Shown: positions 1 through 9,038, counted from the stretch's first letter. The stretch is DNA of 64,000 bases from JACTMI01 sp964618415 (GCA_964618415.1 CAZUAT010000004.1:8787-72786); one strand, 5' to 3'. Made by a program: numbers and translations. The notes: generated by a model from the sequence alone, not told the origin.

Positions 1-506
1 CGGCCGAGGAGGTACTCGAGCGGCTCCACCGGCTGCTGCGCCGCCGCTCCGGCGAGCGCTCGCTGGTCACCCTGGCGTTCGTCGACTTCGATCCTTCCAC
101 CGGCGAGCTCGAGCTGATCAACGCCGGACATCCGCCGTGCTACATCGCGCGCGCCGACGGCTCAGTCGAGGAGCTGATGGCGCCGGGCATGCCGCTCGGC
201 ATGCTCGCCGGCCGCTACGGCCGCGCCAGCGCCCGGCTGGCGAGCGGCGACGCGATGGTGCTGCTGTCGGACGGAATCGTCGAGAGCCGCAACGGCGCCG
301 ACGAACAGTTCGGCTACGAGCGCACCCGCGCCGCGCTGACGAGTGACGGCGCGGGCAGCGGCGATGCCGAAGCGCTGCTGGCGCGGCTGCTGGCGCAGGT
401 GCGCGCCTTCTGCGGCCCGCAGGCGGTCGACGACGACCGCACCGTGATGGTGCTCGCCTACCGGCCGCCTGCCGCCTCGGCGGCCGCCAGCCCGAGCCGG
501 GCGTAG
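1..506 (+). CDS. PP2C-type serine phosphatase, SpoIIE/RsbU family (C-terminal part)
   Basis: The window begins inside this gene. The frame is read from base 3 to a TAG at 504-506, giving 167 visible residues. They match the C-terminal half of the metal-dependent SpoIIE/RsbU phosphatases, which dephosphorylate anti-anti-sigma factors in partner-switching pathways. LELINAGHPPCY, LLSDGIVESRN (the late metal-binding Asp region) and VDDDRTVMVLAY are the family's successive motifs. The sensor or receiver part that would tell its input lies upstream of the window. Its last 49 bases overlap, tail to tail, with the lytic transglycosylase gene on the other strand. Family assignment is firm; the target is unknown. 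Confidence 0.85.
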   Translation, partial: AEEVLERLHRLLRRRSGERSLVTLAFVDFDPSTGELELINAGHPPCYIARADGSVEELMAPGMPLGMLAGRYGRASARLASGDAMVLLSDGIVESRNGADEQFGYERTRAALTSDGAGSGDAEALLARLLAQVRAFCGPQAVDDDRTVMVLAYRPPAASAAASPSRA

Positions 507-1219
507 ACCTTGCGCACGTAGTCGCGCGTCTCCCGATACGGCGGCACGCCGTCGTAACGGTCGACGGCGCCTTCGCCGGCGTTGTAGCCGGCGAGGATGC
601 GCGCCAGATCGTCGTCGAAGCGCTCGGCCAGCCAGGCGAGGTACCGCGCTCCGGTGTCGATGTTCAGCTCGGGGTCGAACAGCTGGTGGCGCCGCAGGCC
701 GAAGCGCGCCGCCGTGGCCGGCATCAGCTGCATGATCCCGTGCGCGCCCTTGTACGAAACCGCCCGCTCGTCGAACGCCGACTCGACCCGGGCCACCGCG
801 GCCACCAGCGCCGGATTGAGGCCGTGCCGCCGCGCCGCCTCCTCGATCGTGGAGCGATGCGGCACCTCCGGCGCCCGCTGCCCGTCGCGCCAGCGCACCT
901 CGAACCCGGCCCCGGCATCGACGACCGACTGCTCACCGGCCGGCGGCGGCGGCTCGATCTCGTCGTCCACTACCCGTTCGATGCGCGCCAGGTCGAACTC
1001 CAGCTGTCCGCCGCCGTGCAGTTCGACGATCGCCGCGTCGCCGGCGGCCCGATAGGTCGCCACCTTGAGCACCGCGCCGTCGGTGAACACCACCAGCTCG
1101 GCGCCGGCCGGCATGGCGACCCACGGCAGTGCGGCGACGAGCAGCGGGGCGCAGGTGCGGACGAGGCGGCGCACGTCGCGTCGCCGCCGGCGCTCAGGAG
1201 CGGGGATGGAACCGGTCAT
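458..1219 (-). CDS. Secreted lytic murein transglycosylase (SLT domain)
   Basis: A 253-residue protein that should cleave the MurNAc-GlcNAc bond of peptidoglycan in the periplasm. An Arg-rich n-region followed by LLVAALPWVAMPAGA is a Sec signal peptide. Residues ~41-90 form a small beta-rich N-domain. The SLT domain occupies ~125-245: VARVESAFD carries the catalytic Glu146, followed by GAHGIMQLMPATAARFG, NIDTGARYL and AGYNAGEGAVDRY. The ATG start lies 26 bases inside the end of the xerD-like gene, so the two are co-transcribed and probably translationally coupled. Its 3' end overlaps the convergent phosphatase gene by 49 bases. It resembles the short stand-alone transglycosylases related to MltC/Slt C-termini. 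Confidence 0.92.
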   Translation of the reverse strand: MTGSIPAPERRRRRDVRRLVRTCAPLLVAALPWVAMPAGAELVVFTDGAVLKVATYRAAGDAAIVELHGGGQLEFDLARIERVVDDEIEPPPPAGEQSVVDAGAGFEVRWRDGQRAPEVPHRSTIEEAARRHGLNPALVAAVARVESAFDERAVSYKGAHGIMQLMPATAARFGLRRHQLFDPELNIDTGARYLAWLAERFDDDLARILAGYNAGEGAVDRYDGVPPYRETRDYVRKVYARLGLAAAEAAGGR

Positions 1220-2144
1220 AGATGCCGCGCAGGCGCTCGCTGTGCAGGTGAGTGTAGATCTCGGTGGTGGTGATGTCGACGTGGCCGAGCAAGGTCTGCA
1301 CGACCCGCAGGTCGGCGCCGTGCTCGAGCAGGTGCGTCGCGAAGCTGTGGCGCAGGACGTGCGGCGACAGGTCGCGCTCGAGGCCCGCCGCGCGGCCCCA
1401 GGCGCGCAGCAGCTTCCAGAACCCCTGGCGCGTCATCGGCTGGCCGCGCAGGTTGACGAAGACGGCGCGGTGGCGCCCGCGGGCGATGCGTGGGCGGCCC
1501 TCGGCCAGCCATCGACCGAGCCACAGCTCGGCGCTCTCGCCGACCGGCACGACCCGCTCGCGCGACCCCTTGCCGAACGCCACCAGGAAGCCCGCCTCCA
1601 GCCGCAGCTGATCGAGCTGCAGGCCGACCAGCTCGGAGACGCGCAGGCCGGTGGCGTAGAGCAGCTCCAGCATCGCCTTGTCGCGCAGACCGGCCGGCGT
1701 GGCCGGGTCGGGGACGCCGAGCAGCCGGACCACCTCGTCCTCGCCGAGCACGGTCGGCAGCCGCTTCCAGCGCCGCGGCGCCTCGAGATGCGCGGTCGGA
1801 TCGTCGGCCCGCTCGCCCATCTCGACCAGCCAGGCGAAGTAGCCGCGCATCGCCGACAGGGCGCGCGCCACCGAGCGCGGCGACAGGCCGCGGCGCGTCA
1901 TCCAGCGCAGGTGCTCGGCCAGCTGCGCCGAGCCGGCCGCCGGCAGTTCGCCGTGCCGCTCCCCTTCCAGCCAGGCGGCCAGGCGGGTGAGGTCGCCGCG
2001 GTAGGCGTCCAGGGTGCGCGGCGACAGGCCGGCCTCGGCCGTCAGCCCGTCCAGCCACGCCTCGAGCTGGCGCTGCCAGAGCGGCACTGTGGCGCGCACC
2101 CTCTCCCTCGCGCCGTCGACGTTCGACGCCTCCGCGCTCTTCAC
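1194..2144 (-). CDS. xerD: Tyrosine recombinase, XerC/XerD type
   Basis: A 316-residue protein of normal XerC/D length. The N-terminal SAM-like core-binding domain spans ~22-115 and the catalytic domain ~125-310. All six catalytic residues are visible: Arg168 (TGLRVSEL), Lys192 (GKGSRER), His262 and Arg265 (SPHVLRHSFATHLL), His288 (LLGHVDI) and the nucleophile Tyr297 (TTTEIYTHL). These enzymes resolve chromosome dimers at dif with FtsK; XerC and XerD cannot be separated safely by eye, though the motif spacing is XerD-like. No dif-like site or integron/phage context is seen nearby, which favours the housekeeping role. The start is GTG. The divergent OpgC-like gene begins 56 bases away. Confidence 0.85.
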   Translation of the reverse strand: MKSAEASNVDGARERVRATVPLWQRQLEAWLDGLTAEAGLSPRTLDAYRGDLTRLAAWLEGERHGELPAAGSAQLAEHLRWMTRRGLSPRSVARALSAMRGYFAWLVEMGERADDPTAHLEAPRRWKRLPTVLGEDEVVRLLGVPDPATPAGLRDKAMLELLYATGLRVSELVGLQLDQLRLEAGFLVAFGKGSRERVVPVGESAELWLGRWLAEGRPRIARGRHRAVFVNLRGQPMTRQGFWKLLRAWGRAAGLERDLSPHVLRHSFATHLLEHGADLRVVQTLLGHVDITTTEIYTHLHSERLRGIYDRFHPRS

Positions 2145-2200
2145 GCGCCCATTGTACGCGGCGGCGGCACCGGTCCCCGGTGGGATAGCCTCCCCACCCC

Positions 2201-3265
2201 ATGCCCGCGCCGACCCCCGCCTCCGCCTCGACGGCCGGCGGCGAGCGCGACCTGCGGCTCGATCTGCTGCGCGGCTGCTGCGTGCTGCTGATGATCTACG
2301 GACACCTCGGCTGGCGCACGCTCGAAGTCCATCTGCGCATCGGTTTCGTGTCGGTCGCCGAGGGGTTCTTCCTGATCTCCGGCGCCACCCTGGGTGTGGT
2401 GGCGGCGCGCTACGTGGCGCGCGGCGAGCGGCGCCTGCTGGCCCGCCGCCTGCTGCGGCGCGGGCTCTGGCTGTATGCGGCGAACCTGGTCGGGGTACTG
2501 GTCTACCGCGGCCTGACCGGTCCGCTCTTTCCCACCGATGAGGTCGAGGCGTACTGGGCCGGCGTCCCGGCCGCCGTCCGCTGGCTCTCGTTCGACCAGC
2601 CGTCGGTGCTCAACGTCCTGCCGCGCTACGCCGCCTTCCTCGTCTTCGCACCGCTCGCGCTGCGGCTGCTCGAACGCGGCCGGGCGGCACTGCTGGCGCT
2701 CGCCTCGGTGGCGCTCTGGCTGGCCAACTGGCTGAGCGGGGGCGCGCTGCGGCTGCCGCTCTTCGAGACGGCGCGCGCGCCGTACCCGTGCGCCAGCTGG
2801 CAGCTGCTCTTCTTCGGTGGCCTGGTGATCGCCTGGACGCTCGTGCGCCGGCCGGCCTTGCGGCTGCCGCGCGGCACGGTCGTGGTGAGCGCCCTCGTCG
2901 TAGCCGGCTGCATCGCCCTGGCAGCCAGCGACCGCGCAGCGACACTGGTCGCGGGCGGCTGGGTCTCGCGACCGCTGCTCGGGCCGCTGCGCCTCGTCGA
3001 GCTGGCCGCCCTGGCGCAGCTTGCGTTTGCCGCGGTCGACCGCTGGCTGGCGCCGCTCGGGCGCCGCCTGGGCTGGCTGCTGCTGCCGTACGGTCGCAAC
3101 GCCCTGCCCGCGTTCCTGCTCCACATCCCGTTCGGCTGGCTGCTGCTGGTCACGCCGGGCGTGGCGCACGACGACGCCTGGCGCAAGCCGGTGGCGCTGG
3201 CGGTCATCCTGCTGCTGCTGCCGGTCGTGCGCCACCCCGCGGCACGCCGCTGGCTGGCGCCGTGA
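2201..3265 (+). CDS. OpgC-like integral membrane acyltransferase
   Basis: A 354-residue polytopic membrane protein with about ten hydrophobic segments. The N-terminus RDLRLDLLRGCCVLLMIYGH fits the OpgC/acyltransferase-3 pattern (a short charged lead, then a first helix with a D-x-LRG motif and a His). The helix SVAEGFFLISGATLGVVAAR and the C-terminal helix region with LLLPYGRNALPAFLLHIP also match. OpgC transfers succinyl groups to periplasmic glucans in proteobacteria; here the acceptor is unknown. It is monocistronic, divergent from xerD, and ends in front of a strong hairpin at 3327-3356. Confidence 0.7.
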   Translation: MPAPTPASASTAGGERDLRLDLLRGCCVLLMIYGHLGWRTLEVHLRIGFVSVAEGFFLISGATLGVVAARYVARGERRLLARRLLRRGLWLYAANLVGVLVYRGLTGPLFPTDEVEAYWAGVPAAVRWLSFDQPSVLNVLPRYAAFLVFAPLALRLLERGRAALLALASVALWLANWLSGGALRLPLFETARAPYPCASWQLLFFGGLVIAWTLVRRPALRLPRGTVVVSALVVAGCIALAASDRAATLVAGGWVSRPLLGPLRLVELAALAQLAFAAVDRWLAPLGRRLGWLLLPYGRNALPAFLLHIPFGWLLLVTPGVAHDDAWRKPVALAVILLLLPVVRHPAARRWLAP

Positions 3266-3326
3266 CGTCAAGAGAAGCACGAGCCTGATCGTCGACCCCG
3301 GGGATCGCCTCGAGAGCAGGACAGAT

Positions 3327-3356
3327 CGCCGCCCGGGCGACCTGTCCCGGGCGGCG
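3327..3356. terminator. Perfect 11-bp hairpin between convergent genes
   Basis: Arms 3327-3337 (CGCCGCCCGGG) and 3346-3356 (CCCGGGCGGCG) are perfectly complementary with an 8-base loop. It lies between the OpgC-like stop (3265) and the stop of the convergent secreted protein (3380). No U-tract follows on either strand, so it is best read as a bidirectional stop or mRNA 3'-end protector rather than a classic intrinsic terminator. Confidence 0.6.
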
Positions 3357-3379
3357 TACGGCGAGTTCAACTGAGAAAG

Positions 3380-4892
3380 CTAAGGATTGCAGCCCTGCGA
3401 AGCGTCGTCGCAGAACCGAGTCGCTTCGAAGTTGTCCAACTTGAACAGGTTCGGCGGATAGCTGCCGGTCTCGCGATCGGATGCCCAGAAAAACGCCCTG
3501 TCGAATCCGGTCGCCGGGATCGCGATCTCCTTCGCGATCAGGACGCCGTCCCGGTACACGAACCCGGTGAGTGCCCCGGCAGGACTCTTCTTGATCAGGA
3601 GCCGAATATTGTGTCGCGCGCCCTGGCTCCAGCCTGCCACGGCGGCGAGCGTCGTCGGTGGATTGGGTGGCAGCTCCTGAGCCAGACGGATGGTGGTCGN
3701 NNNNNNNNNNNNNNNNNNNNNNNNNNNNNNNNNNNNNNNNNNNNNNNNNNNNNNNNNNNNNNNNNNNNNNNNNNNNNNNNNNNNNNNNNNNNNNNNNNNG
3801 CTGCGGATGGTTGTTGCCGTTCTTGTACGGACTGTCCTTGTATCGGCCATCGATCGCCGGACAGATCAGTCCGTGCTTGTCGAAGAGCGACAGTTGTACG
3901 ACGACACCGCGATCCGCCCCCTCCTGCGCGAAGCGGCGCAGGCGATCGTAGAAGACGGGACTGTCCTCCCCGAGGTTGTAGTCGCCGGCGAATGTGCCGG
4001 CGAACGGCGTGACTCCCTCACTGCCGGTCGGCGGCAACCCGGTCCACTGCTCCACGCTCCAGACCCGGGTCAGGTTGACGTTGTGATCGCGCAGCGCCCG
4101 CATGTACGGACCGATCGCCAGCCTGGAATCGCCCGCAGCGAGTGCCCCCATGTAGCCCAATCCCACGAGCCGCTTGGGATCTTCGTCGAAAGTCCCCGCC
4201 TCAAACGCCTTCCACCGCAACTTCCGCGGGGATCCCGACTGGGTCAGGAGAGTCCCATTCTGAAGGAGACGGGTTTCGGTCGCAGAAGCACCGCTATCGT
4301 CGCGCATCCACTCGAGCATTGCGCGGGGTCCGATGAAAATCGGAGGCTGCAGATTTTCGCACTCGGCGGCGGTCGGGAAGTCGTCGACTGACCCGAGCGG
4401 GTTCAGGATCGCGTTACCTGCACCCGCCCACCTGCTCAGGCAGCGATCGAAATGTTCGAAGTGAATCTGGCCGACCTCATGGTCCCTTGTCAGGATCTCT
4501 TCGAATTGAATCCATCTCTGGACGTCCTCAGGGCGAGTGTCCTTGACATCACTCGAAAGTATCTTCGTCCTGCCGTTGTGGGCGTACTCACAGCGCGCCT
4601 TGACCACCTGGCAATCGAAGCGCACATGAAATGCGCCCCCACCGAGGCGGTCGAACGCCGCGAGGTTCTCGAGTGGTGGCGAGATGTCCTCCGGACACTC
4701 CTCTGGTTCAAAGGAACAGGGGTTGTTCGCATGGGCCGTGGGGTGTAAATTGGCAGTCACGAGTCGGCGGCCCGCAAACCCGGGAGACGCGATGAACATC
4801 AGTACCAGAAGGCCCCCCCTCGCCGACCAACGGACAGCGCGGCGGCCGAGTTGCCCGGCCATCGACCTTCCATTTCCACTCGACTCGAACAT
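3380..4892 (-). CDS. Secreted glycoside-hydrolase-like protein, interrupted by an assembly gap
   Basis: The ATG at 4892 is chosen because AAGGAGG sits 5 bases upstream (4898-4904); an in-frame ATG 30 bases further upstream lacks such a site. RRAVRWSARGGLLVLMFIAS followed by PGFA is a signal peptide. The mature N-part (to base 3800) contains the block MRALRDHNVNLTRVWSVEQW and VVVQLSLFDKHGL, which look like strands of a TIM-barrel glycoside hydrolase; I cannot name a GH family. After 100 N the gene resumes in a different reading phase and ends at 3380 with a ~105-residue beta-rich part (GWSQGARHNIRLLIKK, FFWASDRETGSYPPNLFKLD). The phase change is what an arbitrary-length gap would give. Composition looks lower in GC than the flanks. 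Confidence 0.6.
3700..3799. other. Assembly gap of exactly 100 N
   Basis: One hundred consecutive N, the conventional placeholder for a gap of unknown length. Coding sequence of one minus-strand gene is present on both sides but in different phases, so the true gap length is not 100. Translations crossing it are chimeric. Confidence 0.99.
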
Positions 4893-5082
4893 GCGTGCCT
4901 CCTTCTTCTCTGCGGCGATCACCGCCGCCCGAACCCCGGTCGCACGCGCTGACCGGCGCTCGCCAGATTCTTCCCCCCTGACGAAGCCTGCCCTGGCAGA
5001 ATTCGACGGCTGCGAGTCGCTGTTTACTGCCAGAGACGATCATGCTCGATCGGCTGCGGCTGTGAGGGATTCCACACTCGCC

Positions 5083-7716
5083 ATGAAGTCTGTTGGGTGC
5101 GGCATCCGGGCGGGAGCGACGCGGTCGATCGGACAGGTCGGCCGCGGAAGGCTGGAGGGTGGGGAGGAGTTCGGTAACACCGCTTCGAGACTCCGACTCC
5201 TGAGGAGACTCGCTCGTCGGTTCCTTGTATGCGCGACCGTTCTGTACATATCGGGATCTGTCCTGCACGGGCAACCGTTTCCCGTGGACCCAGCCGAGTT
5301 TCAGGTCAACGCGCTGACCACCGGAGAACAGTACACAGGCAGCGTTGCCGCGCTTCCGACGGGTGAATTCGTCGTGGTCTGGGCGAGCTCCATCTCTACG
5401 GGCGACGATCTCGATGGACTGAGTATTCAGGCCCAGCGATGGGGAGCGGACGGTTCGCGGATCGGCGAATCGTTCCAGGTGAATACGTTCACTACTTCAG
5501 ACCAACGGTCGGCTACAGTCTCAGCTGCGCCGAGCGGAACCTTCTACGTCGCCTGGACCAGCCTTGAAGGTCTTTCGGGAAGCTCCGAAAGCGCTTCGGT
5601 GTTCGGACGCGCATTCGCTCCGGACGGGACTCCGCTGCAGACCACCGACCAGCAGTTGAACACGTACACGACCAGCACTCAGTTCGTGCCTGAGGTCGCA
5701 GCTCTCTCTTCGGGGGAGTTCGTCGTGGTCTGGACCAGCATCGGTTCGTGGGGAACGGATAGCAGTGGACATAGCGTGCAGGCCCGACTGATCGATTCCT
5801 CCGGCGTCGCTCTGGGAGCGACCGAGTTCCAGGTCAATACGTACACGACCGGCGGGCAGTCTGGTGGCACCGTCGCAACCGATCAGAGGGGTAGTTTCGT
5901 CGTCTCCTGGTCGAGCTACGGCTCGTTCGGGTCGGACCAGTCCGACGCCAGCGTCCAGGCTCGCCGTTTCGATGCCACTGGAGCCCCGTTGGATCCGACC
6001 GAGTTCCAGGTCAATACGCAGACGTTCTACTACCAGGTAGGGCCGCACGTTGCGGCCACCCCGGGCGGTGACTTCGTGATCGCCTGGACGGACTGGTACA
6101 ACCCGGTGGGCGACGATCAAATCGGAGTGAAGGCGCGACGCTTCGCCAGCGACGGCACCCCGCTCGACGCCCAGGACTTTCATGTCAACACCTACACTCC
6201 GACGGGCCAGATCGCTTCGGATCTGGCGATCGATGCCGAAGGGAACTTCATTGTCGCCTGGAGCAGCGTTGGATCCGCAGGTCCGGACGCTGACGGAAGC
6301 AGTCAGGTCCGGCGCTTCCACGCCGACGGTACTCCGGTCGACGCGGTCGAGTACCAGCTCAACGTTTATACGACCGGCACACAGTACTTCCCGAGTGTCG
6401 CATTGACTCCGGATGGCGACTTCGTCGCCGTTTGGGACAGCGAAGGTTCATTCGGCACGGACACCGATCTCCACAGCGTGCAGGCTCGTCGCTTCAGTCG
6501 GCCGCGGATTCCCGTGACGTCGACTTCGGGCGGCACCGGCGGGCCGGACTGCACTCTGCGCGATGCCCTCGAAGCCGCCAACACCGGCTCGGTCGTCGGC
6601 GGTTGTCCGCCGGGCAGCGGCGGAGCGGTGGTCGAGCTGCCGGCGAACGCGACGATCGAGCTGTCCGAGGTCGACAACGCCTGGAACGCGCTGCCGGTGA
6701 TCACCGCGCCGGTCAACATCCGGGGAACCGCGACCCGCATCCAGCGCGCACCCACCCTCGACTGCGCGACCGGGCCCGAGATGCGTCTCGCCGAAGTGGC
6801 CGAAGGCGGCGTCCTGACCCTCCAAGGGGTCGCGCTCGAGAACGGCTGTCTGCCGGCTTCCGAAGCTGGCGGCGGCGTCCTCGTCTCCGGTGGCACGCTC
6901 GTCCTCACCGGGGCGAGCGTCGAGACGAGTCGCGCCGGTGCGGGAGGCGGGATCGCCCTCGACGGCGGCGGCCTCTACCTCGCCGACGCGACCCTCCGCG
7001 GCAATTCCGCGGACGGACCTGGTGGGGGACTCGCGATCCTCTCCCCCGTCGACGTCGTCCACATCTCGGGTTCGACGTTGGCGGACAATGTAGCCGCCGA
7101 GGGCGGAGGCCTCGCGCTGGTCGCCGATGCGCCGCTGACGCTCGTCAACTCCACCCTGTCGGGCAACACCGCCAGCGCTTCCGGTGGTGGTCTGCTCGTC
7201 GACGCGGCGGGGGCAGGAGCCGTGGCCGACTTCGCGACCATTTCCGACAACGAAGCTCCTGTCGGCTCCGGGCTGCTGGTGGCGAGCGGATCCGTTCACC
7301 TGCATGGCACCCTCATCGGCGACCAACTCGGCTTCGGCGCCGACTGCCTGGCCTCCGGGTCGGGCGAACTCGAGGCCTCGGGCGCCAATCTCGACACCGA
7401 CGGCAGTTGCGCTTCGCTCGCGGGGAGTGCGATCGAAACCGTCGCCAGTCTGGGCCTGTCCGGACTGGGCTACTTCGGCGGCCTCACGCCCACTCACCTG
7501 CCCCTGGCAGGCAGCCCGGCGCTCGATGCCCTGGTGACGTGCGAAACCAGCCCAGGGACACCGATCCTGACCGATCAGCGCGGGCTGGCTCGACCAGTCG
7601 ACGACGCCAGCGCGCCGGGTTCGGGGTGCGATCTCGGAGCGGTCGAGGGGAGTCCCCTCTTCGTCGACAGCTTCGAGTCTGGCGATACCGAGGCCTGGAC
7701 GGCCACGATCCCCTGA
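5083..7716 (+). CDS. Large secreted protein: seven propeller-type repeats, beta-helix and C-terminal FESGD motif
   Basis: About 877 residues from the ATG at 5083; the start is uncertain because the open frame runs further upstream and no strong ribosome site is seen. A hydrophobic segment (FLVCATVLYISGSVLHG) gives a signal sequence with an unusually long n-region. Seven tandem ~65-residue repeats follow, each opening with a variant of FQVNTYTTGxQ, carrying FVVVWSS, and closing with VQARRFDxDG; seven copies suit a seven-bladed propeller. Then comes a CTLRDALEAAN-type junction typical of secreted right-handed beta-helices, several Gly-rich helix turns (GGGIALDGGGLYL), and a C-terminus FVDSFESGDTEAW. 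Probably surface-exposed or released. Divergent from the secreted protein at 4892. Confidence 0.75.
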   Translation: MKSVGCGIRAGATRSIGQVGRGRLEGGEEFGNTASRLRLLRRLARRFLVCATVLYISGSVLHGQPFPVDPAEFQVNALTTGEQYTGSVAALPTGEFVVVWASSISTGDDLDGLSIQAQRWGADGSRIGESFQVNTFTTSDQRSATVSAAPSGTFYVAWTSLEGLSGSSESASVFGRAFAPDGTPLQTTDQQLNTYTTSTQFVPEVAALSSGEFVVVWTSIGSWGTDSSGHSVQARLIDSSGVALGATEFQVNTYTTGGQSGGTVATDQRGSFVVSWSSYGSFGSDQSDASVQARRFDATGAPLDPTEFQVNTQTFYYQVGPHVAATPGGDFVIAWTDWYNPVGDDQIGVKARRFASDGTPLDAQDFHVNTYTPTGQIASDLAIDAEGNFIVAWSSVGSAGPDADGSSQVRRFHADGTPVDAVEYQLNVYTTGTQYFPSVALTPDGDFVAVWDSEGSFGTDTDLHSVQARRFSRPRIPVTSTSGGTGGPDCTLRDALEAANTGSVVGGCPPGSGGAVVELPANATIELSEVDNAWNALPVITAPVNIRGTATRIQRAPTLDCATGPEMRLAEVAEGGVLTLQGVALENGCLPASEAGGGVLVSGGTLVLTGASVETSRAGAGGGIALDGGGLYLADATLRGNSADGPGGGLAILSPVDVVHISGSTLADNVAAEGGGLALVADAPLTLVNSTLSGNTASASGGGLLVDAAGAGAVADFATISDNEAPVGSGLLVASGSVHLHGTLIGDQLGFGADCLASGSGELEASGANLDTDGSCASLAGSAIETVASLGLSGLGYFGGLTPTHLPLAGSPALDALVTCETSPGTPILTDQRGLARPVDDASAPGSGCDLGAVEGSPLFVDSFESGDTEAWTATIP

Positions 7717-7720
7717 GGGT

Positions 7721-8365
7721 TCAGCTCAGGCGGGCGACGGCGCCTTCGCCGACGAACGGGTTGTCGCGGCGTTCGGCGGCGAGGGTGGTCTCCGGGCCGT
7801 GGCCGGGCAGCAGCGTGAAGTCGCCGTCGAGGGTGAAGAGCCGCTGGCGGATCGATCGATCGAGGGTCGCGCCGTCGCCGCCGGGCAGGTCGACCCGGCC
7901 GACGCTGCCGGCAAAGAGGGTGTCGCCGACCAGGATCGTCCGCGTCGGCTCATGGACGTAGCAGACGCCCCCCGGGGTGTGGCCCGGGGTGTGGATCACC
8001 GCAAGTTCGAGTCCCGCCACAGCGATCGTCTCGCCGTCCTCGACGAACCCCTCCGGCGGCGGACAGGGCCGTGCGCCGAGGAACGCCTCGAGCTCGGGCC
8101 ATTGCGGGGTTTCCAGATACGGCAGGTCGGCGCGGTGGACCAGCAGTCCGATCCCGTACCGCTCGGCGACGTGCGCGCAGTGCGCGATGTGATCGACGTG
8201 GCCGTGGGTGAGGAGGATCTTCTCCGGCCGCAGGCCGAGGCGCTCGATGGTCGCGAAGATGCGGTCGCTCTCGGCGCCCGGATCGACCACCGCGCAGCGC
8301 GGCGCCACGCCGACCAGCCAGCAGTTCTCGCCCAGCGGTCCGACAGTGAGACCGGCCAGCTTCAT
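7721..8365 (-). CDS. MBL-fold hydrolase, glyoxalase-II-like (YcbL type)
   Basis: A 214-residue cytoplasmic metallo-beta-lactamase-fold enzyme. THGHVDH is the HxHxDH metal motif, TPGHTPGG supplies the next His, GDTLFAGSVGRVDLPGGD the bridging Asp, and LLPGHGPETT the last His. Its length and GRVDLPGG motif match the short YcbL-type hydroxyacylglutathione-hydrolase-like enzymes rather than full GloB, which has a C-terminal glutathione domain. Substrate is likely a thioester. It converges with the propeller protein at a 4-base gap and is divergent from the nos cluster. Confidence 0.88.
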   Translation of the reverse strand: MKLAGLTVGPLGENCWLVGVAPRCAVVDPGAESDRIFATIERLGLRPEKILLTHGHVDHIAHCAHVAERYGIGLLVHRADLPYLETPQWPELEAFLGARPCPPPEGFVEDGETIAVAGLELAVIHTPGHTPGGVCYVHEPTRTILVGDTLFAGSVGRVDLPGGDGATLDRSIRQRLFTLDGDFTLLPGHGPETTLAAERRDNPFVGEGAVARLS

Positions 8366-8383
8366 GATGCCCGACCGCCCGGG

Positions 8384-8411
8384 TTGATAGTGTTTCGCAC
8401 CACCCTATCTT
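8384..8411 (+). promoter_or_regulatory. Candidate sigma-70 promoter for the nos cluster
   Basis: TTGATA (8384-8389) and TATCTT (8406-8411) are separated by 16 bases, matching the -35/-10 consensus at 5/6 and 4/6 positions in an otherwise GC-rich stretch. It is about 180 bases upstream of the first nos gene, leaving a long leader that contains the palindrome at 8492-8508. Prediction by eye only. Confidence 0.35.
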
Positions 8412-8491
8412 AGTCTCGCCCCCACCCGGGCGGGCGGGAGCGCGGCGGCCGAGCTGCGCGACGATGCTCTCGCCGACAACGACGCGCTCAC

Positions 8492-8508
8492 GCAACCATG
8501 GCGGTTGC
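8492..8508. promoter_or_regulatory. Inverted repeat in the nos leader
   Basis: GCAACC and GGTTGC form a perfect 6-bp inverted repeat around the 5-base centre ATGGC. It lies in the leader between the candidate promoter and the cytochrome start. It could be a regulator site or an RNA hairpin; it is not an FNR- or NnrR-type TTGAT-N4-ATCAA box. Confidence 0.25.
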
Positions 8509-8589
8509 TCCGGCGCAAGGAAAACACGACGACGGAGGCTTACGCTGGCGGCGATGTCGACCTGTTCCCACCTACGGAGGAATCTCACA

Positions 8590-9012
8590 ATGAACTATCC
8601 GGTCACCGTCGTCGCCTCACTGTTGCTCGTCCTCGCCGGTTGCGGCGGCGACGCTGGCAAAGCGCCTGCCAGCGCCAAGCCCGCCGCCCCGGCGCCCGAA
8701 TCCACGGCCATCAGCGCCGCCGATGCCGCCGAAGCGGCGCAGATCTTCGCCACCCGCTGCTTCACCTGCCACGGCGGCAAGGGTCAGGGCGACGGGCCCG
8801 GCTCGGCCGGCCTGACGCCGCAGCCACGCGACCTCACGGCGCCCGAGTGGCAGAAGTCGGTCGACGACGCCCACATCGAGAAGATCATCCTCTACGGCGG
8901 CGCCGCGGTCGGCCTCAGCCCGATGATGCCACCCAATCCCGACTTCATGTCCAAGCCCGCGCTGGTGCGGGCCCTGCGAGCCCACGTGCGCGGACTCGCC
9001 GCGTCCCACTGA
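8590..9012 (+). CDS. Lipoprotein monohaem cytochrome c of the nos cluster
   Basis: A 140-residue protein. The ATG at 8590 is preceded by GGAGG (8576-8580) and begins a lipoprotein signal with lipobox LAGC (Cys18). After a Pro/Ala linker, CFTCH (Cys57, Cys60, His61) binds a single haem c, and the PMMPPNP region (Met112/113) probably supplies the axial Met. Class I fold of about 95 residues. Clade II nos clusters commonly encode small c-type cytochromes (the NosC proteins) thought to carry electrons to NosZ; the position 26 bases before nosZ suggests the same job, anchored on the periplasmic face of a membrane. I do not assign NosC1 or NosC2. Confidence 0.85.
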   Translation: MNYPVTVVASLLLVLAGCGGDAGKAPASAKPAAPAPESTAISAADAAEAAQIFATRCFTCHGGKGQGDGPGSAGLTPQPRDLTAPEWQKSVDDAHIEKIILYGGAAVGLSPMMPPNPDFMSKPALVRALRAHVRGLAASH

Positions 9013-9038
9013 GAGCCCGGAATTCCAGGAGAACGACC

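Noticed and set aside
1194..2144. XerD-like gene as a mobile integrase
   Set aside because: No attachment sites, tRNA or mobile genes nearby; housekeeping type fits better.
3204..4922. Continuous 572-codon product across the N run
   Set aside because: Frame after the gap is wrong; the true C-terminus is in another phase ending at 3380.
8492..8508. FNR/NnrR-type site in the nos leader
   Set aside because: The palindrome sequence does not match TTGAT-N4-ATCAA.
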